Shown piece after piece: positions 30,028 through 42,690 of a DNA stretch of 55,841 bases. The position numbers and the translations under genes were made by a program. The stretch's first letter is position 1; each line of letters starts with the position of its first letter. A model generated the notes under the pieces. It was not told the origin of the DNA, did no database searches, and saw only the letters and a program-made list of their open reading frames with translations. The DNA is taken from positions 138,211-194,051 of the forward strand of contig NMRA01000324.1 in the NCBI GenBank assembly GCA_002633005.1, read 5' to 3'. This DNA is from Phoronis australis (taxonomy: Eukaryota; Phoronida; Phoronidae).

Positions 30028-33000
30028 GTGCGTACTGTAAGCAGGGAGTGTTAAAAGCTGTTGTAGCGTGTAACGTGTAATAATATAAAGCAATAAATGT
30101 TAAGCTAAGTCAGTGTATATTGCAAGTGTGCGTTGGGTATAGTAGGCCGCCACGTTGTCGGACAGTACCGCCATCTAAGGCTAGTTATTGTAACGTAACA
30201 TCTCACCCCTTAGATTAGAACACGGAATGACTAGACTAAAAGAAACTGCACCTAACAGGCCCATGGCCATAGCCAGGGGGGGGGGGGGGGGGGNNNNNNN
30301 NNNNNNNNNNNNNNNNNNNNNNNNNNNNNNNNNNNNNNNNNNNNNNNNNNNNNNNNNNNNNNNNNNNNNNNNNNNNNNNNNNNNNNNNNNNNNNNNNNNN
30401 NNNNNNNNNNNNNNNNNNNNNNNNNNNNNNNNNNNNNNNNNNNNNNNNNNNNNNNNNNNNNNNNNNNNNNNNNNNNNNNNNNNNNNNNNNNNNNNNNNNN
30501 NNNNNNNNNNNNNNNNNNNNNNNNNNNNNNNNNNNNNNNNNNNNNNNNNNNNNNNNNNNNNNNNNNNNNNNNNNNNNNNNNNNNNNNNNNNNNNNNNNNN
30601 NNNNNNNNNNNNNNNNNNNNNNNNNNNNNNNNNNNNNNNNNNNNNNNNNNNNNNNNNNNNNNNNNNNNNNNNNNNNNNNNNNNNNNNNNNNNNNNNNNNN
30701 NNNNNNNNNNNNNNNNNNNNNNNNNNNNNNNNNNNNNNNNNNNNNNNNNNNNNNNNNNNNNNNNNNNNNNNNNNNNNNNNNNNNNNNNNNNNNNNNNNNN
30801 NNNNNNNNNNNNNNNNNNNNNNNNNNNNNNNNNNNNNNNNNNNNNNNNNNNNNNNNNNNNNNNNNNNNNNNNNNNNNNNNNNNNNNNNNNNNNNNNNNNN
30901 NNNNNNNNNNNNNNNNNNNNNNNNNNNNNNNNNNNNNNNNNNNNNNNNNNNNNNNNNNNNNNNNNNNNNNNNNNNNNNNNNNNNNNNNNNNNNNNNNNNN
31001 NNNNNNNNNNNNNNNNNNNNNNNNNNNNNNNNNNNNNNNNNNNNNNNNNNNNNNNNNTCACAACTTTGACTCTGGTGTCTCGCTGATACTGGCAATGCGA
31101 TCATCACAACTTTGACTCTGGTGTCTCGCTGATACTGGCAATGCGATCATCACAACTTTGACTCTGGTGTCTCGCTGATACTGGCAATGCGATCATCACA
31201 ACTTTGACTCTGGTGTCTCGCTGATTCTGGCAATGCGATCATTACAACTTTGTCTGATTCTGGTATCTCGCTGGTTCTGGCAATGCGATCATTACAACTT
31301 TCTCTGACTCTAGTGTCTTGCTGGTTGTGGCAATGCGATCATCACAACTTTGTCTGTCTCTGGTGTCTCGCACTCTTTGATCCTGGTGAAGTAATTAAAG
31401 CCACTCTGAGCACTGCTGAAAAACCAGCGATGAAAATTCTTGCATGTTTCCCTAATGTAAACGAATTATTCATGGCGTGATTGTTGGAATGTATTTATTA
31501 GGTTGGCATAAATTGTCAGAATTACCACTGTGCTGTTTTTGTAAAATAAACAACGGATTGTAACCATGTCAGCAGCTGTAGGATCTTTATGAACTTTTTA
31601 CAGGTGTTTTCTTATAAATCTGACAATAGCTTCCCTAGGCAATTACATTGCCCAGTAATGTCACAGAAATACAGTGGCAATGTACACCCCATTAAGAAGT
31701 TACTCATCTCAAAATACAGTGAATGAAATCGAATGAAGCGTAATGCATACACATGGAGACATACATATCCTTGAAAATCTGTTACGGTTCGCTTGAGCTT
31801 CCTTCACCAGAACCATTTTGAGGAAGTTATGTGAAATCATGCCTGTTGACGAACAAAATGTTCAAGGGACACAAATTTTCCAAGTTCTATCTGATATTTT
31901 TCCATGTTTCGCAAGGTCTTGCACTTGGTTTTGCCTCTAGATATCACTTGAAATACTTTGTGGTTATGGTTCGCAGTGAAAAAGTTAACAATCACAAAAA
32001 GTCTGGCTAGAATTTTTCTCCAAAGTCATTAAATTCTCGTAGACGAGCTTTAACGAGAATATGAGTCGAACTGTAAAAGATCACCAAAAAAATTTAGTGC
32101 TTGCTTAAGGGCTAATTTTGAGTGTGTTTTTGACGAGGTGAAAACCTCTTGTTCAGGGAGTGGCTTTGGCCTTTAAAAATACATGGGATGAGAATAGTAC
32201 ACAAAGCGATGGGGAGTATTGTAGCCTCTGTGTTAAGCCACTCAAGGGGCTACATGTTGCCTTATGGCTAAATGACCACAGCAGTTTGGATAGCTATAAC
32301 TACCGCTGTGCCACCTAGTGGCAATAAGTTTTTATTTGATATGGAGTTCCTTGGTGCCTTGGTGAATTTTTATGCACCCACATATTTACCATGTGGTCGC
32401 ATATTTCTGCCATCTCTTTCTGGGCATCCGGCGTTTGCAGCTGTATCTCCTAAACCCCGCACAAGTTCTTGATGAGATTTAGCACATGTCAAGTGTTCCT
32501 ATGAAGCTGACAACAGGACGATGAATTTCGAACCTCTCCGACTACCGCTGTGCCCCCTTGTGGCAAGTTTATTTCTTTATGTTAATTACTGCAGTCTGTA
32601 TCTTCGGAGGTCCTCAACAGATTTTCATAAAGTTAGGCAGTTAGGCATCTGTTAGTGAGGTGATGCCATCCTCCCGCTTTCCGATGAATTCGAAGTACTG
32701 TTCGCCACTCAGTGGCCAGTTTTACTGTTTTTGAGTCTGTTTTTTTTTGGTGTCCGCCCTTCTATCAACCAAACCGCGCTGTAGGGATGATTTTGAAAAT
32801 GGGCGTATACGTTCTTACTGTGAAGAGGGCAGCTGACGGTGATTTTCCGACGATTTCAACTACTCTGGTGCCTCCTATTGGCAGTTTTGTTTGTTTTTGT
32901 GCTCATGGCTGTATCTCCTAAACGCTCTACATGATCTTCGTTGAATTTTTCTGGTGTATTTATATAAAAATGACAACAGAGGACGGCGACTTTCAGACAT

Positions 33001-36000
33001 ATCGGACAACCAGTGTGCCCTCTAGTGGCAATTTTAGTTTTTTACGTTTACCTCTGGATCTTCAAAGGTTGTCATTTGATTTTCATAAAATCTGGCAGAT
33101 AGGCATCTATTAGTGAAGTGAGGTTATCATCTGGTTTTCGGTTGAATTCGAGGCATTTTGTGGCACCTAGTGGCCATTTTTTTACTATTTTCTAGTCTGT
33201 TTTTTGGCCTCTGCCCCTCTGTCAACCAAACCAACCTAAGGATGATTGTAGAAATTGGCATGTAATGTTCCTAATGTGAAGAGGAGGGGTGATAATGATT
33301 TTCCGACGACTTCGACAATTGTGGCGCCTCCTAGTAGCAGCTTTTTACGCTCATGGCTGTATCTCCTAAACCCTCTGAAGGATCTTTATTAAATTTAGCA
33401 AGTGTATTTACATGAACTTGACAGCAAACGACGACTTTCGGATGGATCCGACTACCGGTCTCCCCCCTTGTGGCAATTTTAGTTTTTTTAATTTTACCTC
33501 TGTATCTTCAAAGGTCCTCAACAAATTTTTATAAAATTTGGCAGATTGGCATCTATTAGTGAGCTGACGCCATCCTACGGTTTTTGGTGTGATTCGTGGT
33601 ATTTTGCGCCACTTATAGTGGCCATTTTTATTGTTTTCGAGTCTTGTTATTTGGTGTCTGCCGCTCTGTCAACCAAACACTATAAGGAGGGTTGTGGAAA
33701 TTGGGATGTATGTTCCTAATGAGAAGAGGAAGTCTGACGATGATTTTCCGACGACTTCATGTACTGTATAAGCACCTCTTAGTGGTAAATGTTTTTTTTG
33801 CACCTATAGCCTCTTAGTGGCAATTTATTTTTTTTTGTTTTCCGCTGTTTCTCAGAAGTTCCTTGACAGATTTTTATGAAATTTGGTAAAATAATTAGTA
33901 GTTTTGATGACACATACCAGTTTTCGGATGGATTCGATGTATTTAGTATCATCTATTGTCATTTTTGTTGTTCCAAATAAGCACCCCTAGCAGGACACCG
34001 TTTGCAGTGCATTCGTGGACGCATTTCAACGCTCTGCGTTGCTCTGTTATGAAATTTGCCGAATAATTGTGTACAATATTTAGCGAGACAATAACATCTT
34101 CCTATAATTTCAGACAGGTGTGACGTAATCTGTACCATCCATCTGTGGTAACAAAAATCTTCCTTAGAAGCACATCATTTGTGCTGCTGCCATGGGCGCA
34201 TTTAATTAATTAATTTACAAAATGCCAAATAATGTCTTTTACTAGGATTGCAGTGTTATATAACATAACAAGAGCAACCTGGAGCCTTGAAGTGCACTCA
34301 TAACTGCAACACAAACAGAATCAAGGGATGGATTGTATTCTGATTTTTGTCCATAACTAAAACTAAAACCAAATTTATGATATTTGCTACTAGAATATCT
34401 AAATTCCATTTGAAATCTGTAGTTCCATGAAAGGAGTCAGTTTCTGTGAATTTACGCTCTGTTTTTGTAATGATTCATATTCTTTGTAGGTCTTCTGTTC
34501 ACAAGCTTGTCACTTACAAGTTCGAAGAGCCTGTGTCGGATATATGAGGACTAATAAAGAGAAGTACTTTGGGCGGGTAATTTAACATGATAAATCTGGT
34601 CCTCGTCTGTATTGTTACGTAGGACCTTATTGATAAATCTGAGTGTTTAGCCAAATATCCACAGATTTTGACTGAGTTTGTAAAAGTACATTTTCTGAAG
34701 GTAGAAAATCTGGAATTTTGATTTTTGACTTTTATCAAGAATCTGCCATCAATTCCATCACGTGACCATGTCTCCTTAGTAAAATAAGAAAATACATAGA
34801 TCGCAAAACAATGAGTAAATGTGATCAAATTTTGTTTCTTAGAAATGTTCCAGATGAGATCTCAAAAAGTTTTATTCTCTAAAATATTTCGTTATCGTTT
34901 TATGCAACTTGGGATTTTTTCATCTAAAACATAGAAGCCGTGGTTTTGTTAGCTCCTGTCAGACATTTTAAAAACAATTCCTCAATAGAGTTTTGAGAAC
35001 ATTGTGTAACGTTGATCAGCCATTTCAGAGATACAGCGTTCCGAAGTTAGCCGAATTTGGAAATTGTTCCAGAGTCCTGCATTATTTTAAAAGCTAATTA
35101 AAGGAGCATGCCACACAAAAAACAACCTAATTTGTATCAATTTAGATCGAGTAGTTCTACTCCATAATGACACGTACGGTTGCGTTACCTGACGGCAGAC
35201 GGAGGTGTTGAAATTATCCAATGACGTCATCGGTTTCAAACGCAGTCTGTTCAGCAGTTCACAACACGGGTTACTGGTGTCAGCTTATCGCTTGAAGTCA
35301 TCGTTTAACACCAATAAATCATTAAACTTCGATGTAAAACACTTAAAAATACACAGAGTTCTTATAAAAACGTGTTGTTTTATTTCGCTCTTACGGATTT
35401 ATTGGTATTTGGACACATCATAGCCTACAAAGTTCGGCAGGCCAATCAAGGTCCGTAGCAGGAGTTTGGGGTCTGTTCGGAGATAATTTCGAAGTATTTT
35501 CCGTGAGATACAGACAGGAGTGTTGTTTAGACTTGTGATTTTTTGAGTTCTAAACACAAAATGCTCGTTATCCTGGCCAGTGGCTCGAAGCCCGATCAGG
35601 CCCGTCGCGGCCGGCCGGATCGACTCGTTATACCGGCGGCCAGTGGCTCGGAAACTGATCAGACATCACGAACATAAACCAACCAAAGTTCAGTGGAAAC
35701 TAAACTTTCAGTCAAGAAAATACTATACTAGTGAGCCAAAGTAATGTGCACCTGATTATGTTGGCGAATAATTAGCCACGAAACTGCAAATCTACTTACT
35801 CGTCGGGGGCCGCGATTTAGGTCGTGTTCCGCTTTGGCTACAGCACCGTCAGGGCAGAAGTTTTACATTGACAATCATTATTTGAGTAATGTAAATGTAA
35901 ATAAAGATTCCCCTAACACCTGGCCGTGAGATGGAAATCGATTTTTTTCACAACAGTTTCTGCCAGCAAACACTAAATTAGCATGAGCTCACACGGCCTC

Positions 36001-39000
36001 GGTGTCCCGTCAATTATTTTTATTGCACCTAAAGCTGCGGTAACGCAGTGATTTATTCATTGCTGGCTTCTCAAATCATTTGCACTCACGAACACTCCAA
36101 AGACATTACACATTGCATCTAATGAGATAGACTTTGTTTCAGTTTTATATAAGTATTGATTAGGGTGAGAATAATTCATTTTGAGAAAGAACGCTCAGTA
36201 ATAAACGCCAACATGGCAACTCACAATCCCGACTTAGGATGAGCTAGAGCTCATCAGTTCTGACTTAGCAGGTGGATCATTAAGTTTTACAAGCTATCAA
36301 TTCGAACGGGATGAAGAAATACTAGAGAGGCGCCGTGAACAAACTCAGACAAAGGAACGTATGGAGCTATTTGGTAAGCCGGTATTCGTCAGGCACTGTC
36401 GACGTCTGCAGGCCACAGACACGGAGATGTTTCACGGCCTCATACCTGCTATTTACAGCGTACATTTCATTCTTCACTACCATGAGCCACTTCCTAAGCA
36501 TTTCGGACTCTCGAGGAAGTAAAAAAAAAAACGATATACCCGCTTTCCTCGCAGCTGCTTAGTTCGGACAAGCGGGAACGATGCACCGCAACATAGCGGC
36601 ATTCACTCTGCATATGAACCACTGACGTCGCTAGCGTCGTTTCTCACCTTCCTCACAGGTTAATGCGACACCTCTTGGCAAGGTAAGGTCGACCGTATGC
36701 GAGGTGATGTGGATATAGACCGATTAAGACAGCAAAAAAGACTAATTAAATCGGGTGGCATTCTCCTTTAAGAGCAGCTTATGTTGGTGGTTGAGTCTCT
36801 TGGGTGCTATGCAGTGCTACCGTCTGAACTGGGCTAGATTGCTCCCATGGCATGTCAGCTCCATTGCACTCTACTGTCAGTGGCGAAATTGTCAAAATCT
36901 CATCACCTTTAGTCTTCACTCATTTGTGAATAGATTGTTAAGTATCACCTAATGTGAGCTGAATATTTGATGTATGTGTGTTGATATTGAGGAAAGTATT
37001 AAATGATATATACAAAGATGGTGTGGGTAAATTGTATTGAGATTTCCACAAGTTGCAGACTAAATTGCTGCTACGGTGAAGCCTGCTTAATGTCATATCC
37101 TCAATTTCTACGTAAATTATCAAAGTAAACAGGATACTTCATTAAGCAGGTTCTGACTTGGCTTGATCAGAACAACTCTTGTAAGCTGATCATGATAATT
37201 GGAGAGTCTGAGACTAAGACAGATAAAAGGAGACATTGCCTCTGCATCATTTTTACCCCTGCTGTGCTTTGATCCGATGATTAGTTGATTTTCAATTTTC
37301 ATGATTTTTATTGACAAGTTATCTGCAAATATGACAATCATGACATTATTTGGATTATTTAACATAGATTTAGTGGGAAATGAGTATTTTTTTGACATTT
37401 CATGACAAGCGTGGTAAACTGTATAATCATTAATAGTAAGTGGGCTCCACTGTTGTGTAACACAATAGCATATGGTAACACAGTAGCATATGGTAACACA
37501 GTAGCATATGGTAACAATGTCTGTGTGCCAGTCCTGTGTTGCTATATACAACTTTCCTTCAATCTGTAACTTGCGCTACTTTAGATATAGGGCGTCTACA
37601 CCTGGAGCACATGCACTTTTGTGACACATTTCATTGACACCAACCATCTTTGTATTTATTTATTTACCTCACCTACTAATATGGGAATTGTTTTGTCATC
37701 TAAATGTTAATTATCTATGCTATTGGGTTGTAACATTTTGATCATGTTTCGCTCTACTTTGAACTCTAGGTGACTGAGGAGTACCTGGATGCAATGAAAG
37801 ACCCTAAGGTAAAAAGTAAGGGCTGTCATTTCGTGAAACGTTTGTTTTACTTTTGAGTGCCTGTGGACACCTCTAGTGTAACTTAACCTCAGTGCATAGT
37901 ATCTTTTTTACAACTTAATGGTGGGTAACTAACATTGTCAGACTCCAATGTTGGCTTTTCAATGGTTAGGAAATATTCACAATCTAACAGTGCATAATTC
38001 GTTTATGTTACTCTGGTGACCTTTGCCCTCTGGATTGTGAAGGGGGATGTGTATGATGTAATGCACTGAAGCTTGAATGTTCAGCAACTGTTAATGACCA
38101 ATATTCTCAGAACATATGACGGCTGTCACACTGATTTGCACAGAATGAGTTCATCTCAGTTCAATTTCTCACAAATGTACCATGATCAATTACCACAAGT
38201 ATTGTGTGTTACTGTACTAGCTTGCATTCCCAACATCAAAGGTCCAACATTGCAAATACGTACACTGACCACCCAAATGGCACACTGACTTCCCAGTATT
38301 ACATATAGTCTGTGCACCATGTTCATGAATTGGTGAACTGGTTTGTGGGTGCGTAAGCCACCATGGTGTCTCGCAGTTGGTGAGCATGTTTATGACTAAA
38401 AGTGATGTTTTTCGACAGCCTGAAGGTGACATAAATTAAGTATATACTTTTAATAAGTAATATTGACCCATCAACTACCATACCTACTTAGTAACTATAA
38501 ATAATCAGTCAACTTTGGTAATATAGTATACATATACATATACATAATACATATATACATATTATATAATTATATTATTAAAGTTAGCTATCATTAGTTA
38601 CAAATTAGATCAATGGAAGTTTGGCATAATGGTCAATATTACTGAAGTCGACGGATTATTAGTTACTAAATAGATGTATGGTAGTTGGACATAGTCAGGT
38701 ATAAATATTACTGAAGTCAACTGATCATTGGTTACAAAGTGGGTAAAGTTGCTCAAGCTTGTTATTGAATTCTAAACATAATTTAAGCCTTTGATATGAC
38801 TCACCAACAAGCTTGTCTTAATCAAGTGCTACAGTAATAACCCTGTGCAGTGGTTCCTTCTACCAACACCAGATGGAAGCAGGATCATGGCTGCTTTTGA
38901 TTGAGTTAGCATCTGATTCGTCGGTAAGTCAGAAGTCGTCATTGAGAACAAATCAGATATCTTAATAGTTAGTTGTCCCAGCAGATCCAGCAAAGTCAGA

Positions 39001-40675
39001 CAAGTGCAGTCAATGGGTTATTGGTTCTCAAAAGTGTCTCCTGGTATATTTTGTCCATTAGGTGCCTCCTCAGTCAGACCTGCTCAACAAAATTATCCGT
39101 CTAAGTGAATTCTTATTTCAGGAGTACGGTGGCCACCTGGAAATGACTGCAATGTCTGACATGTACAGGTAAATAACCAAAGGCTTGGAATAGGGAATAC
39201 CTGGCTTTTATGATCGTGTAGCGACACCAAGCTACTCCCTCGAGATTAGAACATTTTTAAACTAACAGTTGACCAATGAAGATGAAACATAATTTCTGTT
39301 CACATGTATTCATAACCTTGTTATCCATTTGACTGTAATGCATTCAGGTCTGAGCTATTCAGAATTCATAGGGAGTAATAAATCATTTATCTTCTCAGCC
39401 ATTAGCGTTAACTCTTTGTAGTTGTATGACGTGAAGAGCAGGGTTGACCATACATGTCAATTTCAAAAGACCTATTATATGTGAACGCCACTCATAATTT
39501 ACAACAATCTACAAAACGGTTAAACACTATGCAGACTAGTTTACCCCTTCAAGCTTAAAATGTCCACATCACAACAATGGTAAGTTGACTAATGGATTCA
39601 AATAGCTGATCATTAATTTCTGTCTAACAAAAACTATTCACGTGGTGTCACATATGTCTACTGTATAAAATAACGATTAACTGAAAAAATATCTATATGC
39701 CATTTAACAGCCAGGCAATTTTAGATTATTAATGATTATTTGAATGACAGCTTTGGGGTTTCCTGCAGACAGTCGCATCGACAGATAGGACTAACCATTG
39801 TATACAACGAAAAATTTTGACAGTGCGCCCAGGTAGTGTATTTTAAGATGATAAAAACTTTTCACTGTAAAATTTAACGCTTTCCCTAGTTTCAAGGAAA
39901 GTGGACTCTAAAACCTGAACACTTTCAATAGGTTATGAACAAACGGTACCTGTAACAGTATTTTTGAGAGCCAAAATTCCCTGCAATTGTCCATTTAAGT
40001 GAGCAGACGGCTAATGCATTGACTCATCCTTGCATATATTCGGCTCTGCCAAATATAATCCCGGGGATATATTTGAATTTAACTTTAAGTCCCCAAATTT
40101 ACATTTTTGTAATATACGGCTCAGGGATTTTGGTACTTGACGGCAATTTTTGGTCACAGAACATCGTGCAAGAAATTGATTTAAAAAACCTGCTGTACTA
40201 CAAATAACTACTGAGCGATTTTCAAAATGAGGCCAATTATGTTAAAATTCGACCGCTTAAAGGTTTACTTTCGAGGAGCATCGGTTTCTTCAATTCTGAC
40301 TGAATCTCAACAAAATCTCAACAGGTGTCGTTCAAATGGCTTAACAAAATTAGAGGATAGGTTCAATAATATCCTATTTGAATTGACGTTCTTTTATTGC
40401 TTTAAAGTTCAGTCAAAGTCTGTTTAGTTTGTTTATTGAAAACTACTGCTGCAGCAGTAGATGATGGACAGCGTCATTCAACTTCGAAAGGAAAATTACA
40501 AGCGATTTTTCAGAGGTTTTGAATTAAAATTTTTTACATCAAACTATTATTAGCTAGTTAGTTAAGTGAATGCTTGGATAATTTTTGTTCTTTTTGCTTC
40601 AGACGAGACTTTATGGTTTATCAAGAAGTTGGCAAGCTTCCAGAGAACATGACCAACCAGGGGTTCAGCGAGCAG
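29887..40675 (+). CDS. OTU-domain cysteine protease gene (OTUD4/ALG13 type), partial
   Basis: Four plus-strand exons join in frame: 29887-30027, 37770-37808, 39122-39168, 40603-40675. Exon 1 holds the OTU catalytic block AQDGSCLFRAVSEQ (Asp, and Cys at codon 39). The later exons read EEYLDAMKDPK, EYGGHLEMTAMSDMY, then RDFMVYQEVGKLPEN, matching the family's EYL...(W)GG..E..ALS.(M/I)Y.RDF..Y pattern. OTU proteases cleave ubiquitin chains; OTUD4 and ALG13 share this fold. About 34 residues between the first two exons are missing and may lie in the assembly gap. The catalytic His (usually in a (N/G)HYD motif) is not seen, so the gene must continue further right. I cannot separate OTUD4 from ALG13 ancestry. 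Confidence 0.8.
30276..31057. other. Poly-G run and 764-base assembly gap
   Basis: A run of 18 G (30276-30293) leads straight into N at 30294-31057. A 46-bp minisatellite starts at the first base after the gap, so the gap was probably caused by repeats. A missing OTU exon may lie inside. Confidence 0.95.
31058..31375. repeat. 46-bp minisatellite, about 7 copies, abutting the gap
   Basis: Unit TCACAACTTTGACTCTGGTG plus TCTCGCTGATACTGGCAATG and CGATCA; copies drift towards the right. Confidence 0.93.
31376..32269. other. OTU-gene intron, no feature seen
   Basis: No OTU exon was recognised here even though one is missing in this interval. Confidence 0.55.
32270..33860. repeat. About 455-bp higher-order repeat of three ~150-bp subunits
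   Basis: Ten degenerate (C/T)(C/T)TAGTGGC boxes occur near 32310, 32553, 32705, 32867, 33014, 33161, 33322, 33464, 33609 and 33771. From 32553 on the spacing cycles through about 150, 162 and 145 bases, a trimer repeated three times. Other shared boxes are TGTATCTCCTAAAC, TTTTATAAAATTTGGCAGAT and TTTTCCGACGA. Copies are diverged, so the array is old. Confidence 0.85.
33861..34639. other. OTU-gene intron with a short dispersed motif
   Basis: GCATTTCAACGCTCTG(C/T)GTT near 34020-34050 recurs near 55075, with similar flanks. Otherwise nothing recognised. Confidence 0.5.
34640..35060. repeat. Dispersed interspersed repeat, copy C
   Basis: GCCAAATATCCACAGATTTT, GAGATCTCAAAAAGTTT, TTTTATGCAACTTGGGATTT, CATTTTAAAAACAATTCC and TTTCAGAGATACAGCG follow copy B's order. 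Ends 40 bases left of a TTAA element. Confidence 0.65.
35102..36767. mobile_element. TTAA-flanked DNA transposon, non-autonomous, copy 1 (1.67 kb)
   Basis: Terminal inverted repeats AGGAGCATGCCACAC (left) and GGTGGCATTCTCCT (right), bounded on both sides by TTAA (35098-35101 and 36768-36771). TTAA duplication fits piggyBac- or Kolobok-type elements. No transposase is recognised. Homologous along its length to 41644-42690 but with extra interior sequence, including a GC-rich patch near 35.6 kb. Confidence 0.75.
36772..37459. other. OTU-gene intron, no feature seen
   Basis: Unique-looking sequence between the TTAA element and an 18-bp repeat. Confidence 0.55.
37460..37516. repeat. 18-bp tandem repeat, 3 copies
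   Basis: TAGCATATGGTAACACAG, three times. Confidence 0.9.
37770..37808 (+). CDS. OTU gene micro-exon, 13 codons
   Basis: VTEEYLDAMKDPK between acceptor AACTCTAG and donor AAG/GTAAAA, phase 0 to 0. The match to the family's EEYLKRL..P(Q/K) and the continuity with the next exon support it despite its size. Confidence 0.75.
37809..39121. other. OTU-gene intron, no other feature
   Basis: Contains only the AT-rich simple repeat listed separately. Confidence 0.55.
38520..38582. repeat. AT-rich simple repeat
   Basis: ATACATATACATATACATAA and similar TA/ATA runs. Confidence 0.85.
39122..39168 (+). CDS. OTU gene exon, GGHLEMTAMSDMY
   Basis: 47 bases, acceptor TTATTTCAG, donor TACAG/GTAAAT, phase 0 in, 2 out. 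Encodes EYGGHLEMTAMSDMY and part of an Arg codon; the (W/Y)GG..E..A(L/M)S block is typical of OTU folds. Confidence 0.85.
39169..40602. other. OTU-gene intron, no feature seen
   Basis: Two frames near 40019-40427 match nothing I know and lack splice support. Confidence 0.55.
40603..40675 (+). CDS. OTU gene exon, RDFMVYQEVG
   Basis: 73 bases, acceptor TTTGCTTCAG, donor GAGCAG/GTGCGT. Completes the Arg codon, then RDFMVYQEVGKLPENMTNQG, parallel to RKDFIIYREPN in OTUD4. Phase 0 out. Confidence 0.85.
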
Positions 40676-41202
40676 GTGCGTTAGATTTTGACAGGGCTGC
40701 TACAAGTATTATAGAGCTTACTGAAATATTGTAATCAAAATATTCCTAGAAAACAATTTGCAGTTGTGAAGTAAACATTATTTCACTAAATGCATTAAGT
40801 TCAGTTTGGGCATTGGTAAGCAGACTTGTTCTATAGGATTTTAACGTTTGTTCAGTCTGCTAAAAAGCAGGATTGCTTTTTGTTGATTGATATTGAGACT
40901 GTTTTTGACTTCATCAATTTTTAACAAATCTTCATTTGTAATTTTGGACAGTTGCTCAGAAGGTAGGTAGAATTATTCTTTATATCCATGTATTAAACGG
41001 ATGTCTTCCTACTTGGTACTCCGTCGTCATCTTTGAAGTGTAGCCTCTCCTAATTGTTATCTTATTTTGTTTTTCTTACTTGACTACTGAGAACAATGAA
41101 TTGCTTATAAAACTCAAGTTAAATTTTTTCATTGTTAATCTAATGAGTGGCTGCTCAGTTCTATAGCAAAAAAGGTACAAGCCCTTTAATTGTACTCACC
41201 TA
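40676..41202. other. Downstream of last OTU exon found, no feature
   Basis: The next OTU exon, expected to carry the catalytic His motif, is not seen here. Confidence 0.55.
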
Positions 41203-41535
41203 TTTTTGGTGCACCAACATGGGTGCATATCAAAGCTACATCCCACCCCTTACAAATTACAATGCATCAACATGGGTGCATGTCGGCATCACAGCACACC
41301 CCTTACAATGCACCAAAAATGGGTGCATGTCAAGCGCCGCTGCACACCCCTTACAATACATCAACATTGGGTGCATGTCACTGCTGCACCACACCCCTTA
41401 CAATGCACCAAAAATGAGTGCATGTCAGTGCCACTGCACACCTCTTGTAATACATCAACATTGGGTGCATGTCACTGCTGCACCACACCCCTTACAATAC
41501 ACCAACAATGGGTGCATGTCAGCGCCTCTGCAGTT
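41203..41535. repeat. 48-bp minisatellite, about 7 copies
   Basis: Unit contains ACCAAAAATGGGTGCATGTC and CACACCCCTTACAAT with variants. 48 bp leaves overlapping frames open. Confidence 0.92.
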
Positions 41536-41643
41536 ACTGTAGTTGTTGATGGTAATCCAATAGGCCAGTTGACAGTCACTGTTATGGGGGTGTACTAGTT
41601 GTGTATTGACGCTGGCCACTGAGTGATTAAAGTGCTTTAATAA

Positions 41644-42690
41644 AGGAGAACGTCACCCAAAAGACAACCTATTTTGTATCAATTTAGATTGAGTAGTTCC
41701 ACTCGATAATTGCAAATTCAGTTCCTTTACCTGACACCTGACTTCAGATGGATGTGTTGAAATTAACCAATGACATCACAGGTTCAAACTGAGTCTGTTC
41801 AGCAGTTCACGACATGCTTACTGGTGTTAGCTTATCACTTGAGTTCATTGTTTTACACCAATGAATCAAAATTCAATATAAAACCCTTACAAACACATTG
41901 AGTTCTTGAACAAACATATTGTTTTATTTCGTTGTTACAGATTTATAGGTATTTGAATGTACCGTAGTGTACAGAAATTGGTAGGCCAATTTACCAAGGT
42001 TGGTCGCAGGAGTTGGGGTCTTTTCGGTGATAAATTTGAATTATTCTTCTGAGAAATACAGACATGAGAACATAGCCGTTTGTTGTAATTTTAGAATTGC
42101 GATTTTTTCAGTTCTTAACACACAAAATGCTTCTTATCCTGGCTCGGAACCCAATCGGGCCCGTCACGGCCGGACTGAATACATCACGAACACAGTTGCA
42201 AAAAATATACTAGTGAGCCAAAGAAATAAATGTGCACCTGATTATTTTGGTGAATTAGCCGCGAAACTGCAAATCTACTTACTCGTCGGGAGCCACGAAG
42301 TCAGGTTCCCCATCCACAGAATCGTCAGGCAAAAGTTGTACAGTAACAATGATTCGAATAATGTATTATATGTAAATAGAGATTACCCTAACATCTGACC
42401 ATAGCATATAAAAACAAGTTATTGTTTCACAACAGCGTTCTGTCAGCAAACACCGAATTAGCATGCGCTCACATGGCCTCGGTGCCGAGTCAATTCGGTT
42501 TATTGCATCTAAAGCCAGTAACGCACTCACTCTGCAGAAGACCCACTGACGTCGCTGTGTCATTTACTCATCTTCCTCACAGGTTAATGCGACACCTCTC
42601 GGTGAGGTAAGATCGACTGTATACAAGGTGATGTGGATATAGACCGATTAAGAGGGTAAAAAGACTAATTAAATCGGGTGACATTCTCCT
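41644..42690. mobile_element. TTAA-flanked DNA transposon, copy 2 (1.05 kb)
   Basis: Ends AGGAGAACGTCACCC and GGGTGACATTCTCCT are perfect inverted repeats over 15 bases apart from one position. The flank is ATAA on the left (one change from TTAA) and TTAA on the right. Interior matches copy 1, including GACTAATTAAATCGGGTG before the right end. No coding capacity seen. Confidence 0.75.

Noticed and set aside
30181-31107. Long frames across the assembly gap
   Set aside because: They consist of unknown residues translated from N.
33160-33180. CACCTAGTGGCC boxes considered as CTCF sites
   Set aside because: They differ from the CTCF core at key central positions, so they are reported only as a repeat motif.
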